Below are positions 1-9,048 of a stretch of 32,091 nucleotides of DNA, piece after piece. The notes beneath the pieces were generated by a model. It searched no databases. It worked only from the letters and a program-made list of their open reading frames with translations, and was not told the origin of the DNA. The stretch is from a virus. The position numbers and the translations under genes are program-made. The stretch lies in the IMG/VR virus record IMGVR_UViG_3300021960_000309, positions 1 through 32,091 of that record; one strand, 5' to 3'. Position 1 is the first letter of the stretch. Each line of letters begins with the position of its first letter.

Positions 1-758
1 TATGCCAGTGCCGCTTCTTGCTCGTTTATCATGCTTTCACCCTTTTTCTTTGTTGGTTTGCAGGTTTCACAACCTTCACCCTTACAGGTATCACAGGTCA
101 TGTTTTTGTCTTCATAATCACCCTTTTCGTCGGCTTTCGTAAGATTGCCGCCATCAAGGTGAGAGAGAATTCGGTTCAGTCCTTCTTTGACTTCATTCAA
201 GGTTTCAGCATTCGTCATGGTTTCACTTCCATTGTCCATTTTCAAAATCGTGTAAGATGATTCGGGGTTAATTCCTTTCTTACACAATGTAATTTCATGG
301 AGTTCCAGGTCGGTGATTTCACGGTGGGTTCCGTGTTCGGGGGTTGTCTTGGTGACACGGAACAAAGCCTGCCCCCCAATTGAGAAGGAACGGAGCGAAC
401 CATCTCGCACTTGCTTCTGCACTTCTCGTGCCTTTTGAATGTCATCACGGATTTTGCAGACTACAAAGAGTCCGTGGCTGTCCACCTCGGATTTCCAAAG
501 GCGACCTTGTGAATCAGTGTGGGAATCGACCACTTCACCGACTTGAATGCCACTGTGAGCCAACTGAACATTTCGGAATGCTTTGTTGGTCATAAATTTG
601 CCGAAAGCCTTCTTGAGAGCATCAACGGGGATTCGGTCGCCCTGCTTGTCCACCATGTCAACGGAAGCATAGCCAGCGACATAAAGTGCGCCGTCCTCTT
701 GGGACTTGAGCAAAAAGTCCTCCCCGACGAGGGAAAACCTTGCTGTGGCGGCTTGCAT
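1..758 (-). CDS. Prohead (capsid maturation) protease, C-terminus cut by window edge
   Basis: The frame is open to the window edge, giving 252 visible residues. The N-terminal half matches the phage serine protease families that mature HK97-type proheads (S78/XkdF-like). It has an early AGYASV..VDKQGD strand, a candidate catalytic His68 in LAHSGIQVGEVVDS, a candidate Ser126 in LRSFSIGGQA, and the typical closing ELHEITLCKKGINP strand near residue 190. The family cuts scaffold and capsid proteins inside the assembling head. Past the protease core there is a CxxCxGxGCxxC cysteine knuckle (Cys222, 225, 230, 233) that ordinary prohead proteases lack, so the C-terminus may be a fused scaffold or zinc module. 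ATG 758 is the first in-frame start after the upstream stop and has only a weak GGAG upstream. It is the last visible gene of the head operon; a capsid gene is expected next. Confidence 0.85.
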   Translation of the reverse strand, partial: MQAATARFSLVGEDFLLKSQEDGALYVAGYASVDMVDKQGDRIPVDALKKAFGKFMTNKAFRNVQLAHSGIQVGEVVDSHTDSQGRLWKSEVDSHGLFVVCKIRDDIQKAREVQKQVRDGSLRSFSIGGQALFRVTKTTPEHGTHREITDLELHEITLCKKGINPESSYTILKMDNGSETMTNAETLNEVKEGLNRILSHLDGGNLTKADEKGDYEDKNMTCDTCKGEGCETCKPTKKKGESMINEQEAALA

Positions 759-807
759 GAACCAACCGACTCCATGTAATGGTATATGAACGGTTCGGAG
801 AACAAAA

Positions 808-3800
808 TCAAGCGATTCGTTCTGCTTCACTACGGGTTGCAGGCTCTATGTCCTGCGTTTCTTCGTCTTCATCCTTTTTTGGGATGCGTAAAACCGCTTT
901 GTCACCCTCAACCGTCAATTGAGCAGGAGTCCCGCCTGTCAATTCGGGATCCACTGTGAGGCTCAATGAAGGAAATTCATCCATGGTTTCTTCCTCATCG
1001 TCTTCTTTTGGTTGCCCAAAGGTTGTGTTTTGTTCCTCCATGAGTTGAGTTGGCCCTCTTGGAGAAGTGGTGTCGGCCTGCATTCCCGACCATGCTCCAC
1101 CATCGGGGGATGCGCGATTCATCCGTGGATAAGCAAACCTTTCGATGATGTCATCATCAATTGCTTCATTGACAGTCCACTTGCCTTCCTCTTCCTCTAT
1201 GCCGTATTCGTTGCCGAAATTCTCAAGCATTTTTGGAGTCAAACCTTTGACACTGTCACACAATTCTTCTGTTGTCATTGACTTTTCTTCTCGTCGGATA
1301 AAGCGGCGAACATGATCCATGATGTGATTTACATCTCCTCGCTTTTCTTCATCTCCAATAACAGCAGGTGCTTTGATTGTTGCTGTTTTATCGGTCTTTC
1401 GTTTCTTAGGCCTCCTGCCTATGCCCCCACTATAAACAGGATTGAATGTGCCTGGCGTAGCACTGGTGACCGCTTCTTTCAGCAGTGAGAAAGCAACGGG
1501 TGACCAAAGCGGAGCCTGCCTCTCGGCGTGTTTGATGAGAGATGGCAGGTCGCTCTCGACCGAGGAGACTTTGAAGGTAAGGCCGTCCATTGTCCCCTTG
1601 ATGACGACAGGAGAAAGGATGGATGGGTATTCAAGAACAACTTCTGTTCCCGACTTTGCTGTGATTTGAGGAAGCGGCGGGTATTGTTTCTTGACATCCT
1701 TTGAAGCATAGCGAATCCACTTGGGGTGGACTTCACGACCTTTGATGAAAGTTGAACGGGAATCCCGAATCAGCATTTCACAATCTCCCTCCTGCAACTT
1801 GTGAACAGTCTTCACCAGCCCTTCATTATCCGATGAGGAGAAATTTTGAGGCATTGGGAATGTCAAATGCTCCGTTGAATCGTAAAGAGTCCGTAGGGCA
1901 TTCATTCGGTCTTCAAGTGGTTCATGGGACAAATCCATTCCCTTGTGAAGCAACAAATCAATGACATGAAGCATGTCTCCATCGTGATAGGCATCAAAGG
2001 AAACATCCCCGCTCAACTGCTTCAAGTCTTTCTTGATTTTTGATGATAGCGACATTGGATTTACGCGCTTCCCCTTTTTTTCAACGAGAACACGCTTGCC
2101 CATGGGCTTCTTTTGCACGATCCATTCTCCACTGAAACCCTTCAACGAATGAATGTCGTCAAGGTCATATACCGTATGAGCAGGTTCAATCATGATTTTT
2201 CCAAAGACCCCTGTTGGTTCATAGTCGTCGGATTTGTTCAAGTCACCCGAAATCAAATGGGAATAACCTTGGGGAGAAGTTGCGCTCATGGCGTAAATGT
2301 CTCTTTGCTTTGGCAACAATTCTTCGGACATCATCGAAGGTAAAGGAATGTGTTTCTCGTGGACTGTGCGTTGCATTGTTGTGAATGGCGTTTCTTTGTT
2401 GTCAAAACGAATGGTATTTGATTGAGGGTCAAAACGCCATGCGAGAGTTGCAGGCATCTCGTGTCCCCAAGCATCATTATTCCCGTTCACATAAACAGGG
2501 GGCATCACCGATTCAGCAAAAGGAGAAAGCCCCTGCGTGGACATTCCACCCTTTCTAATCGCAAGGTGGTTTGCCGCCGCCGCAATCTGCTGAAGGTTGC
2601 CTCGTGCAATTGTGGAGGATTGAGGGTCGGTTCCAGTGACGATTTGAGGCCCGAATTGTTGCATGACTTGACTGGTCAAGCGCATAATCATCTCGCCCAA
2701 CTCCATGTCCGTTTTCTTGAAATGTTCATTATGAGCATCCCAATAATCATGCGTAGATGCGGGGTGTTCTTCACGATAAATGCCTCTCCTCGGATTCCCA
2801 ACATCAGTGTGTGATTGAATAGCCCTTCCTAAAGGAGTCATCAAAAGAGCATCCGAAGGCACTTGCATACGGCCTCCGACACCTTGAATCTCGCTTGGGT
2901 GCAAATACGCATGGTTAGAAACCGCAGACCAATTGCCACGCTTTCGTGTATAAGAATCGGAATTTATTCCCCCCGTCAAGTGAGGCATAGGGGAGGCAGG
3001 AAAGTGGCTGTTGTGATGTTGTGATTGCTTCATCATCTCGAAAACAGAATCCAACAGCATAGTCCCCACATGTCCTTCAAAGGCTTGAGGGTAAGAATCA
3101 GTCATCAGTTGCCGAAGTGAGTCTGTTCCACGACCAACTCCCCCCCAATGAAGAAACGGTTCCCACCAATGATAATTCAGTGATTTGTTGCCCTCCATAT
3201 CCCACGGAGAATGATAGTGTTCGTCGATGCCGCCAAATTTTGAAGAAGAAGTTGCACCGTGGCGATCAGCAGGGCGCATCCACCATTCTACCATCGGGGT
3301 AAAACGAGAACGCCAAGAGCGCAAAGCCCGTCCCCATGAGATGCCAGCCTTCTCTTGAAATTTGTTTTCAATTGCCTTATGTTCGGGAGAATTGGGTTGA
3401 GTTGACCCCATTTGACTCAATAAATCGCCAAAAGCGGCTCTTTGTTCGGGGGTGTTCCATTCCAAGCCGAAGAGGTATGATAGCATTCCAAACGAGGACA
3501 TAAATTCTGCCCTCTTCTCCTCCAACCATTCATTCTCGTCTTGAAAAGCACTGCGGTTACGGTCTTTTTTGTAAAGGTCAATCATGCTTTCGTTTGGCTT
3601 TCCGTAGCCCTGCACAGTCTCATAACCATGGATTCGCTTTTCCTGTTCGGCCATTTCCTTCAACAACAAAGCCGAGTCAATCAAGTGATGTGCATATTCG
3701 GGTTCACCATGCTGGCCGCCATGAAGCAAAGGGCAACATCCCGATTTCAATGACAGGGGATGGTGTGTGCCATACGCATTCTCCGCATCAGCCATCGGCC

Positions 3801-4065
3801 AATCATCCATCATGTTTGTTGATACCTTTCCATGACCTGCAAGAAACGGTGAACCGATTTGCATTTGTGAAACAGGCATTGGTGAATTCAAATCCCGCAT
3901 TCGATACGGGCTTTCGCTTGGTGGAGCAATCATTGTAGAAAGAGCCATGTCAAAGAGGCTCCCCTGCTTTTGCACGAGCGACAGGTATTCGGAATGGTCA
4001 ATTTCATGTCCATTCAAAAATCCGAGGACGGAATCGGTTCGTGAACGCAGAAGGTCTTCTGTCAT
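808..4065 (-). CDS. Large structural-module protein with a DNA-ligase/nucleotidyltransferase-like core
   Basis: This is a 1085-residue protein lying just before the prohead protease. About residues 640-800 resemble the adenylation domain of ATP-dependent DNA ligases or mRNA capping enzymes. There is a motif I-like K-P-M-G-K-R with candidate nucleophile Lys653 (the usual KxDGxR with D changed to M), an FDAYHDGD...HVIDLL segment like motifs III/IIIa, EGLVKT (Glu748, Lys752) like motif IV, and a WIRY (Trp783) motif V-like end. The first ~600 residues are unrecognised and rich in His, Met and Pro. About residues 930-990 could be a small winged-helix, and the tail is acidic and disordered. It could be an active ligase carried in or on the virion, or a dead domain reused structurally. 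ATG 4065 follows a GGGAG ribosome binding site. The gene is certain; the domain call is moderate. Confidence 0.75.
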   Translation of the reverse strand: MTEDLLRSRTDSVLGFLNGHEIDHSEYLSLVQKQGSLFDMALSTMIAPPSESPYRMRDLNSPMPVSQMQIGSPFLAGHGKVSTNMMDDWPMADAENAYGTHHPLSLKSGCCPLLHGGQHGEPEYAHHLIDSALLLKEMAEQEKRIHGYETVQGYGKPNESMIDLYKKDRNRSAFQDENEWLEEKRAEFMSSFGMLSYLFGLEWNTPEQRAAFGDLLSQMGSTQPNSPEHKAIENKFQEKAGISWGRALRSWRSRFTPMVEWWMRPADRHGATSSSKFGGIDEHYHSPWDMEGNKSLNYHWWEPFLHWGGVGRGTDSLRQLMTDSYPQAFEGHVGTMLLDSVFEMMKQSQHHNSHFPASPMPHLTGGINSDSYTRKRGNWSAVSNHAYLHPSEIQGVGGRMQVPSDALLMTPLGRAIQSHTDVGNPRRGIYREEHPASTHDYWDAHNEHFKKTDMELGEMIMRLTSQVMQQFGPQIVTGTDPQSSTIARGNLQQIAAAANHLAIRKGGMSTQGLSPFAESVMPPVYVNGNNDAWGHEMPATLAWRFDPQSNTIRFDNKETPFTTMQRTVHEKHIPLPSMMSEELLPKQRDIYAMSATSPQGYSHLISGDLNKSDDYEPTGVFGKIMIEPAHTVYDLDDIHSLKGFSGEWIVQKKPMGKRVLVEKKGKRVNPMSLSSKIKKDLKQLSGDVSFDAYHDGDMLHVIDLLLHKGMDLSHEPLEDRMNALRTLYDSTEHLTFPMPQNFSSSDNEGLVKTVHKLQEGDCEMLIRDSRSTFIKGREVHPKWIRYASKDVKKQYPPLPQITAKSGTEVVLEYPSILSPVVIKGTMDGLTFKVSSVESDLPSLIKHAERQAPLWSPVAFSLLKEAVTSATPGTFNPVYSGGIGRRPKKRKTDKTATIKAPAVIGDEEKRGDVNHIMDHVRRFIRREEKSMTTEELCDSVKGLTPKMLENFGNEYGIEEEEGKWTVNEAIDDDIIERFAYPRMNRASPDGGAWSGMQADTTSPRGPTQLMEEQNTTFGQPKEDDEEETMDEFPSLSLTVDPELTGGTPAQLTVEGDKAVLRIPKKDEDEETQDIEPATRSEAERIA

Positions 4066-4078
4066 TTATTCTCCCCCC

Positions 4079-4879
4079 TCATAGGCGAGAATAAACCTGT
4101 TCAAGCAGTGAAGTGATTTCTTCTGCGATCCCCATTTGTCCAACGCCGATTGACTTTTTCAATGAAGAGAGAGAATCCTCAATGGGTGCGAGATTCGGCA
4201 AGTTGCCACTGTTCCCTCCATCATTCAAGTGCATGTGCAAAGAAGAAGCCGAGGCATCATACCCTGTTTGAGCAACGGATGGCATTTTGAAAACCTCATT
4301 CACTGTTGTTTTTGAGGGGCCATCGGTGAATTGAGGAACACGATGATTGGTTGAATAAACCGTAGCACGAGTCGGTTCACCACCTGCGACATCCATGAAT
4401 TGAGGAACCCCGTTTTGGAGGTTGCCTTCCACTTCGTATTTCACGATGCCCATGTCGGAAAGGATTTGAGAAGTGGTGTCAAAACCCTTTTTGGTATCTT
4501 TTGCGTTAATGCAGTGAGGGGGACAAGATGTGCTTCCACGGTGCATTGAAGGAGAGGAACCACCGCCAATTCCTCCAAGTGCCTGTGCAACTTTGCATCG
4601 GCCACAAAGGGTCTTTTCGTCCTCTTCTTTTTTCAATTCATTTTTTTTGCATTTATCACAAGGTTCTTTGCCGAAGCGAACATGTGGGCATCCTTTCGTG
4701 TTGGCTTCGATGGCTTCTCCGACCTTACGCTCCCAACTGCTGATTTCGCCGTCTTTGTTACGGTCGGCTTTGCTCTCGTCCAACTTGTCTTCACCCTTGA
4801 GTTGCTTTTCAAGAGCAAGCACTTGAGCGAGCAAACGCCCTTCATGAGATTCCTTCATTGGGTCAAACCACTGTGGCAT
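4079..4879 (-). CDS. Hypothetical protein with EF-hand-like loop and cysteine knuckles
   Basis: This 266-residue protein is not assigned to a family. Near residues 38-51 it has DRNKDGEISSWE, a canonical EF-hand/dockerin-type calcium loop (D-x-N-x-D-G-x-I-x-x-x-E). Cysteine pairs follow, one CxxC near residue 74-78 and another (CGRC) near 92-95, which could bind zinc. The rest is Gly/Ser-rich with a short helical C-terminus. Its start overlaps the stop of the upstream gene (TAATG), with GGTGA seven bases before the ATG. Position between portal-linked small genes and the prohead protease suggests a head, neck or scaffold role, but this is inference from context only. Confidence 0.7.
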   Translation of the reverse strand: MPQWFDPMKESHEGRLLAQVLALEKQLKGEDKLDESKADRNKDGEISSWERKVGEAIEANTKGCPHVRFGKEPCDKCKKNELKKEEDEKTLCGRCKVAQALGGIGGGSSPSMHRGSTSCPPHCINAKDTKKGFDTTSQILSDMGIVKYEVEGNLQNGVPQFMDVAGGEPTRATVYSTNHRVPQFTDGPSKTTVNEVFKMPSVAQTGYDASASSLHMHLNDGGNSGNLPNLAPIEDSLSSLKKSIGVGQMGIAEEITSLLEQVYSRL

Positions 4880-5199
4880 TATCCATTCACCGCCCTTTCA
4901 GCATCCTTCCATTCTTCCAATTCCTCGGAACGGGATTTTCGGAATAATTCTCCACTGCCCGAAAAGGGGCCAACGGAGTTAATGTCGGGAATGTTTCGGT
5001 TCAATGGGTCAAAGGTTTCATCAGCATGAGGCGTGGTAAATTTCTGCCAACCCCAACGCTTGAGAAGCACTTCGGGATCTTCAACTGCCTTTTGCATGAC
5101 CGACCTCTCACGCTCCAACACATCAATGCGAGCGTTAAGAGATTTGATTTGTTCGACCATCTCCTTCATCAATTCCATGTTTTCGGCTTCATCGGACAT
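4879..5199 (-). CDS. Small coiled-coil protein, unknown function
   Basis: This is a 106-residue, Glu/Lys-rich protein. Residues 4-40 (MELMKEMVEQIKSLNARI and onward) form a clear heptad-like helix, followed by a WGWQKF segment and a charged C-terminal helix. I chose ATG 5199 because GGAGG lies eight bases upstream. The longer frame would need a GTG at 5223 and a 23-base overlap. It is translationally packed with both neighbours. The size and coiled coil fit a scaffold or connector accessory, but no family was recognised. Confidence 0.7.
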   Translation of the reverse strand: MSDEAENMELMKEMVEQIKSLNARIDVLERERSVMQKAVEDPEVLLKRWGWQKFTTPHADETFDPLNRNIPDINSVGPFSGSGELFRKSRSEELEEWKDAERAVNG

Positions 5200-5200
5200 A

Positions 5201-5641
5201 TCACATTCCTCCTGCCATTCCACCCGACATATCAGTGGGCATGTTCATTGGTGATTGCTGTTGCTGTGAAGCCATCATGGGGTCGGGTGCGCCCGACATT
5301 GGGCCAAGTGGTTGCATTTGAACCAAAGAAGCGTGTTTTGTTTTTATCATGCTAAGTGGTTCTTTGATTGAAAGAGTTGCCATTTCCAATTGCTTCATGT
5401 CCATTTGAAGGCCAACCAAGGTTTGTTCATCAATTCCTGCGGCGCGCTGGTCATCAAGGAGGTGAATAAGACTGTTCATTTTGGTGGTAAGGTCGGACAC
5501 GGTTCGGTCAATGTCGTTAAACAATTGAGCAATCGGAGCAGTGCTTACGGCAGTTGTTGGGTCTTGCTTCGTAATGAGGCTATCGCGCACTTGAAGTGCC
5601 TTGAGGCGTTCTGCCATTGAAGGACTACCACGCCAAGCCAT
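5201..5641 (-). CDS. Hypothetical helical protein with Met/Gln/Gly-rich tail
   Basis: This 146-residue protein has a helical first ~100 residues and a disordered, Met-, Gln-, Pro- and Gly-rich tail ending GGMAGGM. Start ATG 5641 overlaps the upstream stop by one base (TGATG); a TTG one codon upstream is less likely. No catalytic motifs are visible. The context immediately after the portal suggests a virion accessory or connector protein. Similar Met/Gly-rich tails occur in the 19059-19673 protein of this window, which may reflect a shared style of disordered virion protein rather than homology. Confidence 0.65.
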   Translation of the reverse strand: MAWRGSPSMAERLKALQVRDSLITKQDPTTAVSTAPIAQLFNDIDRTVSDLTTKMNSLIHLLDDQRAAGIDEQTLVGLQMDMKQLEMATLSIKEPLSMIKTKHASLVQMQPLGPMSGAPDPMMASQQQQSPMNMPTDMSGGMAGGM

Positions 5642-6024
5642 CAAACCACCCGATGAGGGGTGTAGAATCCAGTTGCTCGACCTGCCCTGCTCACACCCAA
5701 AGCGATAGCCCCTTCAGTGCCTTTGTAGTCGGAAGCGGTGTTGTCATATTGAGCAAGAACGCCCATTCGTGTTTCTGCCGCAGGCATTGAATTGCCCGAC
5801 ATCATTTTAGAGAGTCGGTCGGCCAAGTCCAAGTCCGATTTCAAGTGCTGAATTGCGTTTTCCGCATCCATCAAGTGCTTTCCAATGGTGGTCTTATCAT
5901 TGGTTTTGATGGCCGCCTGCACTGCCTCAAGAGAAGCCAATGCTCGTCGTGCCATGGGATCCATTTTGCTGATTAAGTCGAAAGCATCCGAATCGGTCAT
6001 GTCCTGTTCCACCCCGTATGTCAT
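5641..6024 (-). CDS. Hypothetical protein following the portal
   Basis: This 127-residue protein is mostly helical (about residues 10-80, with DPMARRALASLEAVQAAI and a second helix around the LDLADRLSKMM segment), then a less structured tail ending in Tyr-Thr-Pro-His. It starts seven bases after the portal stop. ATG 6024 gives the full frame; ATG 6000 has a better placed GGTGG and may be the true start. No family was recognised. The position fits a small head-tail connector or scaffold component, inferred from gene order only. Confidence 0.65.
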   Translation of the reverse strand: MTYGVEQDMTDSDAFDLISKMDPMARRALASLEAVQAAIKTNDKTTIGKHLMDAENAIQHLKSDLDLADRLSKMMSGNSMPAAETRMGVLAQYDNTASDYKGTEGAIALGVSRAGRATGFYTPHRVV

Positions 6025-6031
6025 ATTTTAA

Positions 6032-7804
6032 TCATGCGCCACGGTCGTTCAAGCCTTTTCGTTTTAAGGCCTCATTGATTCGATGTTCAGCCATCCTTTC
6101 TTCGGGAGATTCAAAACGCCGTTTATCGGTTTTTTTGTCCGTCCCTGCGGCCATTCCTTCGTTTCGTTGAACATGAGTTGGTGACTGTCCTGCGCTGTTG
6201 CGCTCTTTGTCGCTGTTATCGCTAATCGACCTCAAGGGTGGAATATCCGAACCTTGAACGCCCACCAGCGAATCGGCAAGGGGCATAGAACCTCGGCTTT
6301 GCCTCAAATCCCTGTCTCCCTTTTGCACCTGTTCTCCGCCGCCTGTGCCTTGCTGTGCCGCCTGCGCCTCCTGCTGTTGCTGTGCGATTTCTTCATCCGA
6401 TGGCTGGCGGAAGTCAAAGTGGAGGATTTCATCGTCTATACCGTCGCGCAGGTTTGCTTCAAAGCCAGCCTGTTTCATTTGAATCATGTTTCGGATTGCC
6501 ATCTCATCCCGTCGCATGTTCATGATTTCGTCCTCTTCCTCATGCGGGTTCAAGCGCAAGTGCCATTCGGTGATTGAAAACGCCTCCATCAACACGGGGA
6601 ACAAAACCCGATTGAAGATTGACTGTGCGTATGAAATTGAACGGTTGCTCACAACGATTTGCATTCCTTCGTTGTTCAAACCACCGCCCGATACATCATT
6701 CATGAACACATTTGACACGCCATAAAACGCCGAAATGCGCTGGCGAATATCGTCTTTCATCGGGATGTATTGTAACTCTTCCAAAGTGTCCATCATTCGG
6801 ACATATTCAATACCGCCACGACCCGACTCGGTTTCTACACCAATTGTCGGAATGTAATTCGGGTCACGCTCAAGGTGTTCTTGGATGTTCCTTGCAGTGC
6901 GCTCCACAGTCTCAAGGTTGGATGATTTGATGACCATCACGCCTCGTGGCATTCTTCGCTTTTGATACGCAGAATAAACATAATTGTCCATGGCTATGAG
7001 CGTATTCACCTGTCGCCACATCGTCGCAACAGGACTACGGCCATACAACTTCGACGGCGACCATTTGCTCAAATGAACGACTTCTCCCTCGGTATAGACC
7101 TGTCCTTTGCCAACACCCGCCAAATTCATGAAATGAATCGGGACGACAGGCATACCCGTCTTTGGACACTTCTCATCCTTATCGCTGGTTCGGAATGAAC
7201 GGTCAACAAGGCTGGTGTATTGGCTCCCTCCACGCACACCCCGCTTATCCGCCAAAATCCGCATGAAAATTGGGTCTGCCCTGCTAATTTCTTTGATGCG
7301 GAAGAACATAGGCTTCTTGGTTTTGGGATCGACATAATACTCCTTGGTCAAAACAATGTAAGCATCATCCACGATGTCCAAGTCCATTTCAATTTCACGA
7401 AGAACCTCCAAGAAGTCTTGTTGCATTGAATTCTTTGCACCCATGAGAGCATCGGCGTATTCGATTTGAGAACGGTCGGCCTTGCGAACACCACCGCCAC
7501 ATTTCGTGCAAGTCTCAACCTGTTGCTGATATTCTTCATCACATTCAAGACATTTCACGACGAATTTCGGCTTCCAGCCCCACCCCTTACGGAATGTTTC
7601 AACATTCAAATGATTGAGAATTGAGCGCAACACGAGACATTCATACGCCGCCGCATAGAGAGCGGGGATGGTGATGCCTTGAAGCAAAGGTGGCTCTTGG
7701 ATGCCTGTTTGAAACAAAGGCATGGTTGGCATCGGGGTTGAATGCCGTTCCATGTCAACTCCAATAGAGGAGAAAAGGCGGTCGATGCGTTTTTTATCCG
7801 CCAT
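6032..7804 (-). CDS. Portal protein with zinc-ribbon insertion
   Basis: This 590-residue protein forms the dodecameric ring at one head vertex through which DNA is packed and released. Support comes from its place after the large terminase and from portal-like segments: a helical stretch around LVLRSILNHLNVETFRKG, a wing region reading YGRSPVATMWRQVNTLIAMDNYVY, and the conserved late segment RISAFYGVSNVFMNDVSGGG leading to LNNEG. An insertion near the start has four cysteines (Cys85, 88, 99, 102, CxxC-N10-CxxC), typical of a zinc ribbon and not usual in portals. The last ~120 residues are Gln-rich and disordered. ATG 7804 overlaps the upstream TAA and follows a GGGGATGA site. The fold assignment is strong; the exact portal family is uncertain. 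Confidence 0.85.
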   Translation of the reverse strand: MADKKRIDRLFSSIGVDMERHSTPMPTMPLFQTGIQEPPLLQGITIPALYAAAYECLVLRSILNHLNVETFRKGWGWKPKFVVKCLECDEEYQQQVETCTKCGGGVRKADRSQIEYADALMGAKNSMQQDFLEVLREIEMDLDIVDDAYIVLTKEYYVDPKTKKPMFFRIKEISRADPIFMRILADKRGVRGGSQYTSLVDRSFRTSDKDEKCPKTGMPVVPIHFMNLAGVGKGQVYTEGEVVHLSKWSPSKLYGRSPVATMWRQVNTLIAMDNYVYSAYQKRRMPRGVMVIKSSNLETVERTARNIQEHLERDPNYIPTIGVETESGRGGIEYVRMMDTLEELQYIPMKDDIRQRISAFYGVSNVFMNDVSGGGLNNEGMQIVVSNRSISYAQSIFNRVLFPVLMEAFSITEWHLRLNPHEEEDEIMNMRRDEMAIRNMIQMKQAGFEANLRDGIDDEILHFDFRQPSDEEIAQQQQEAQAAQQGTGGGEQVQKGDRDLRQSRGSMPLADSLVGVQGSDIPPLRSISDNSDKERNSAGQSPTHVQRNEGMAAGTDKKTDKRRFESPEERMAEHRINEALKRKGLNDRGA

Positions 7805-9048
7805 TATTCATCCCCCAACACTTCGTTGATTAAATCCTCTTGTGTCATTTTCCACTTTTTGAGCAGACTCACCTGCTTCGCAGGAACGGAATTTTGATAC
7901 GCAAACAATTGAATGGCTCGCTCATCACCCTTGATCGCTTTTTGGATAACTGTTGAAGCGGCTCGCTTTTCTTTGAGGAAATCATGGGCCATTTCACACG
8001 CCTTCAACACAGCCCTGTCCCCCATAAATACGATTGAGGAGCCTTCAGCCTTGACAGCACTGACAGACATGACACCTTTCAATGTTTCCACATAATTCGT
8101 TGCGTTGACCGATGAGAAAGGAAGAACCAAGCGAGGGACACCTCGCGAATCAACTTCTAATCGCCCATCTGCTTCCCAAAGGGAACCGATGAAACGACCA
8201 CTGTTTTTGATGATGGCGGAGCCACGATTCATATCGTAGAATAAACCTCGCTGATTTGATTTTGTTCCTTTGCCTGCAACTTCAATGTCAAACAACCAAC
8301 CATGGCTTTTGATGAGGTTTGCCAACTTCGGAGCCGTAGAGGGGACTCCGCTTTCAATAAGTCCCTTTGCATCCATCAAGCCATTCTTCATCAAAAGTTG
8401 CGAGGCTTCGGCAAGAATGGCTGATTCACGGGATGAGATGCGCTCCGATTTGTTGACCATCTGCGACCATAGGCTGTAAGCGTCTTCTCTCTCTTCATCC
8501 GTTTGTGATTCTCGCCAAGACTTCAAGAAACGACGAAACGGCAGACTCAACCGTTCTATGCGCTTATTCAAAATCGAATAGTCGGAATCGTTCAACGGCA
8601 ACTCATCATACAGTGCCTCGCTTGAGAAGTGTTTCAATATCGCCTTGTGTTCTGCGGCGATCAATGGGGCCATCAAGGTCAATGCTTCGTTGCCTAAATC
8701 GCTTTGAGATTTTTTCAACACATCAATGATTTCATCACTGGACATGCCGAAATTCTCAACAAACCATGAGCGGGTGATGTCTCGCCCATCAAGGGATGCG
8801 CCAGGTTGCGTATCGGGGGCAAGTGTGCTTTCGGGAGAATCAAGCCCTTGAATGTCGCCTTCTTCAGCAATACGCTTCAAGTCCTTTTCTGCTTGTTGCT
8901 GTTGTTCCTTCTGCTTCTGTTGTTCCTTGGCATTTTCCAATTCACGCTCTTTTTGCTCAACCACTGGGTCATCTATTTTGGGAAGAATCTTTAACAACAC
9001 ATCCTCGAAGGTTTCAACTCCGAATTGATATTTGATTTCTTTAAGCAT
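7804..9048 (-). CDS. Unknown conserved-position protein between large terminase and portal
   Basis: This 414-residue protein begins (about residues 30-65) with a Glu/Gln/Lys-rich helix, QKERELENAKEQQKQKEQQQ, that would form a coiled coil. A long all-helical region follows, then a compact mixed region (about 250-330) with GWLFDIEVAGKGTKSNQRG and GSLWEADGRLEVDSRGVP strands. ATG 9048 overlaps the terminase stop by eight bases and has GGTGG just upstream; a TTG at 9087 would need a longer overlap. No enzyme motif was found. Genes at this site in tailed viruses often encode head-completion or portal-associated proteins, so a head role is inferred only. Confidence 0.7.
   Translation of the reverse strand: MLKEIKYQFGVETFEDVLLKILPKIDDPVVEQKERELENAKEQQKQKEQQQQAEKDLKRIAEEGDIQGLDSPESTLAPDTQPGASLDGRDITRSWFVENFGMSSDEIIDVLKKSQSDLGNEALTLMAPLIAAEHKAILKHFSSEALYDELPLNDSDYSILNKRIERLSLPFRRFLKSWRESQTDEEREDAYSLWSQMVNKSERISSRESAILAEASQLLMKNGLMDAKGLIESGVPSTAPKLANLIKSHGWLFDIEVAGKGTKSNQRGLFYDMNRGSAIIKNSGRFIGSLWEADGRLEVDSRGVPRLVLPFSSVNATNYVETLKGVMSVSAVKAEGSSIVFMGDRAVLKACEMAHDFLKEKRAASTVIQKAIKGDERAIQLFAYQNSVPAKQVSLLKKWKMTQEDLINEVLGDE

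Noticed and set aside
590-811. A 73-codon minus-strand frame at the start of the window
   Set aside because: It overlaps the prohead protease in another frame. The protease frame is longer, runs to the edge and has recognisable motifs.
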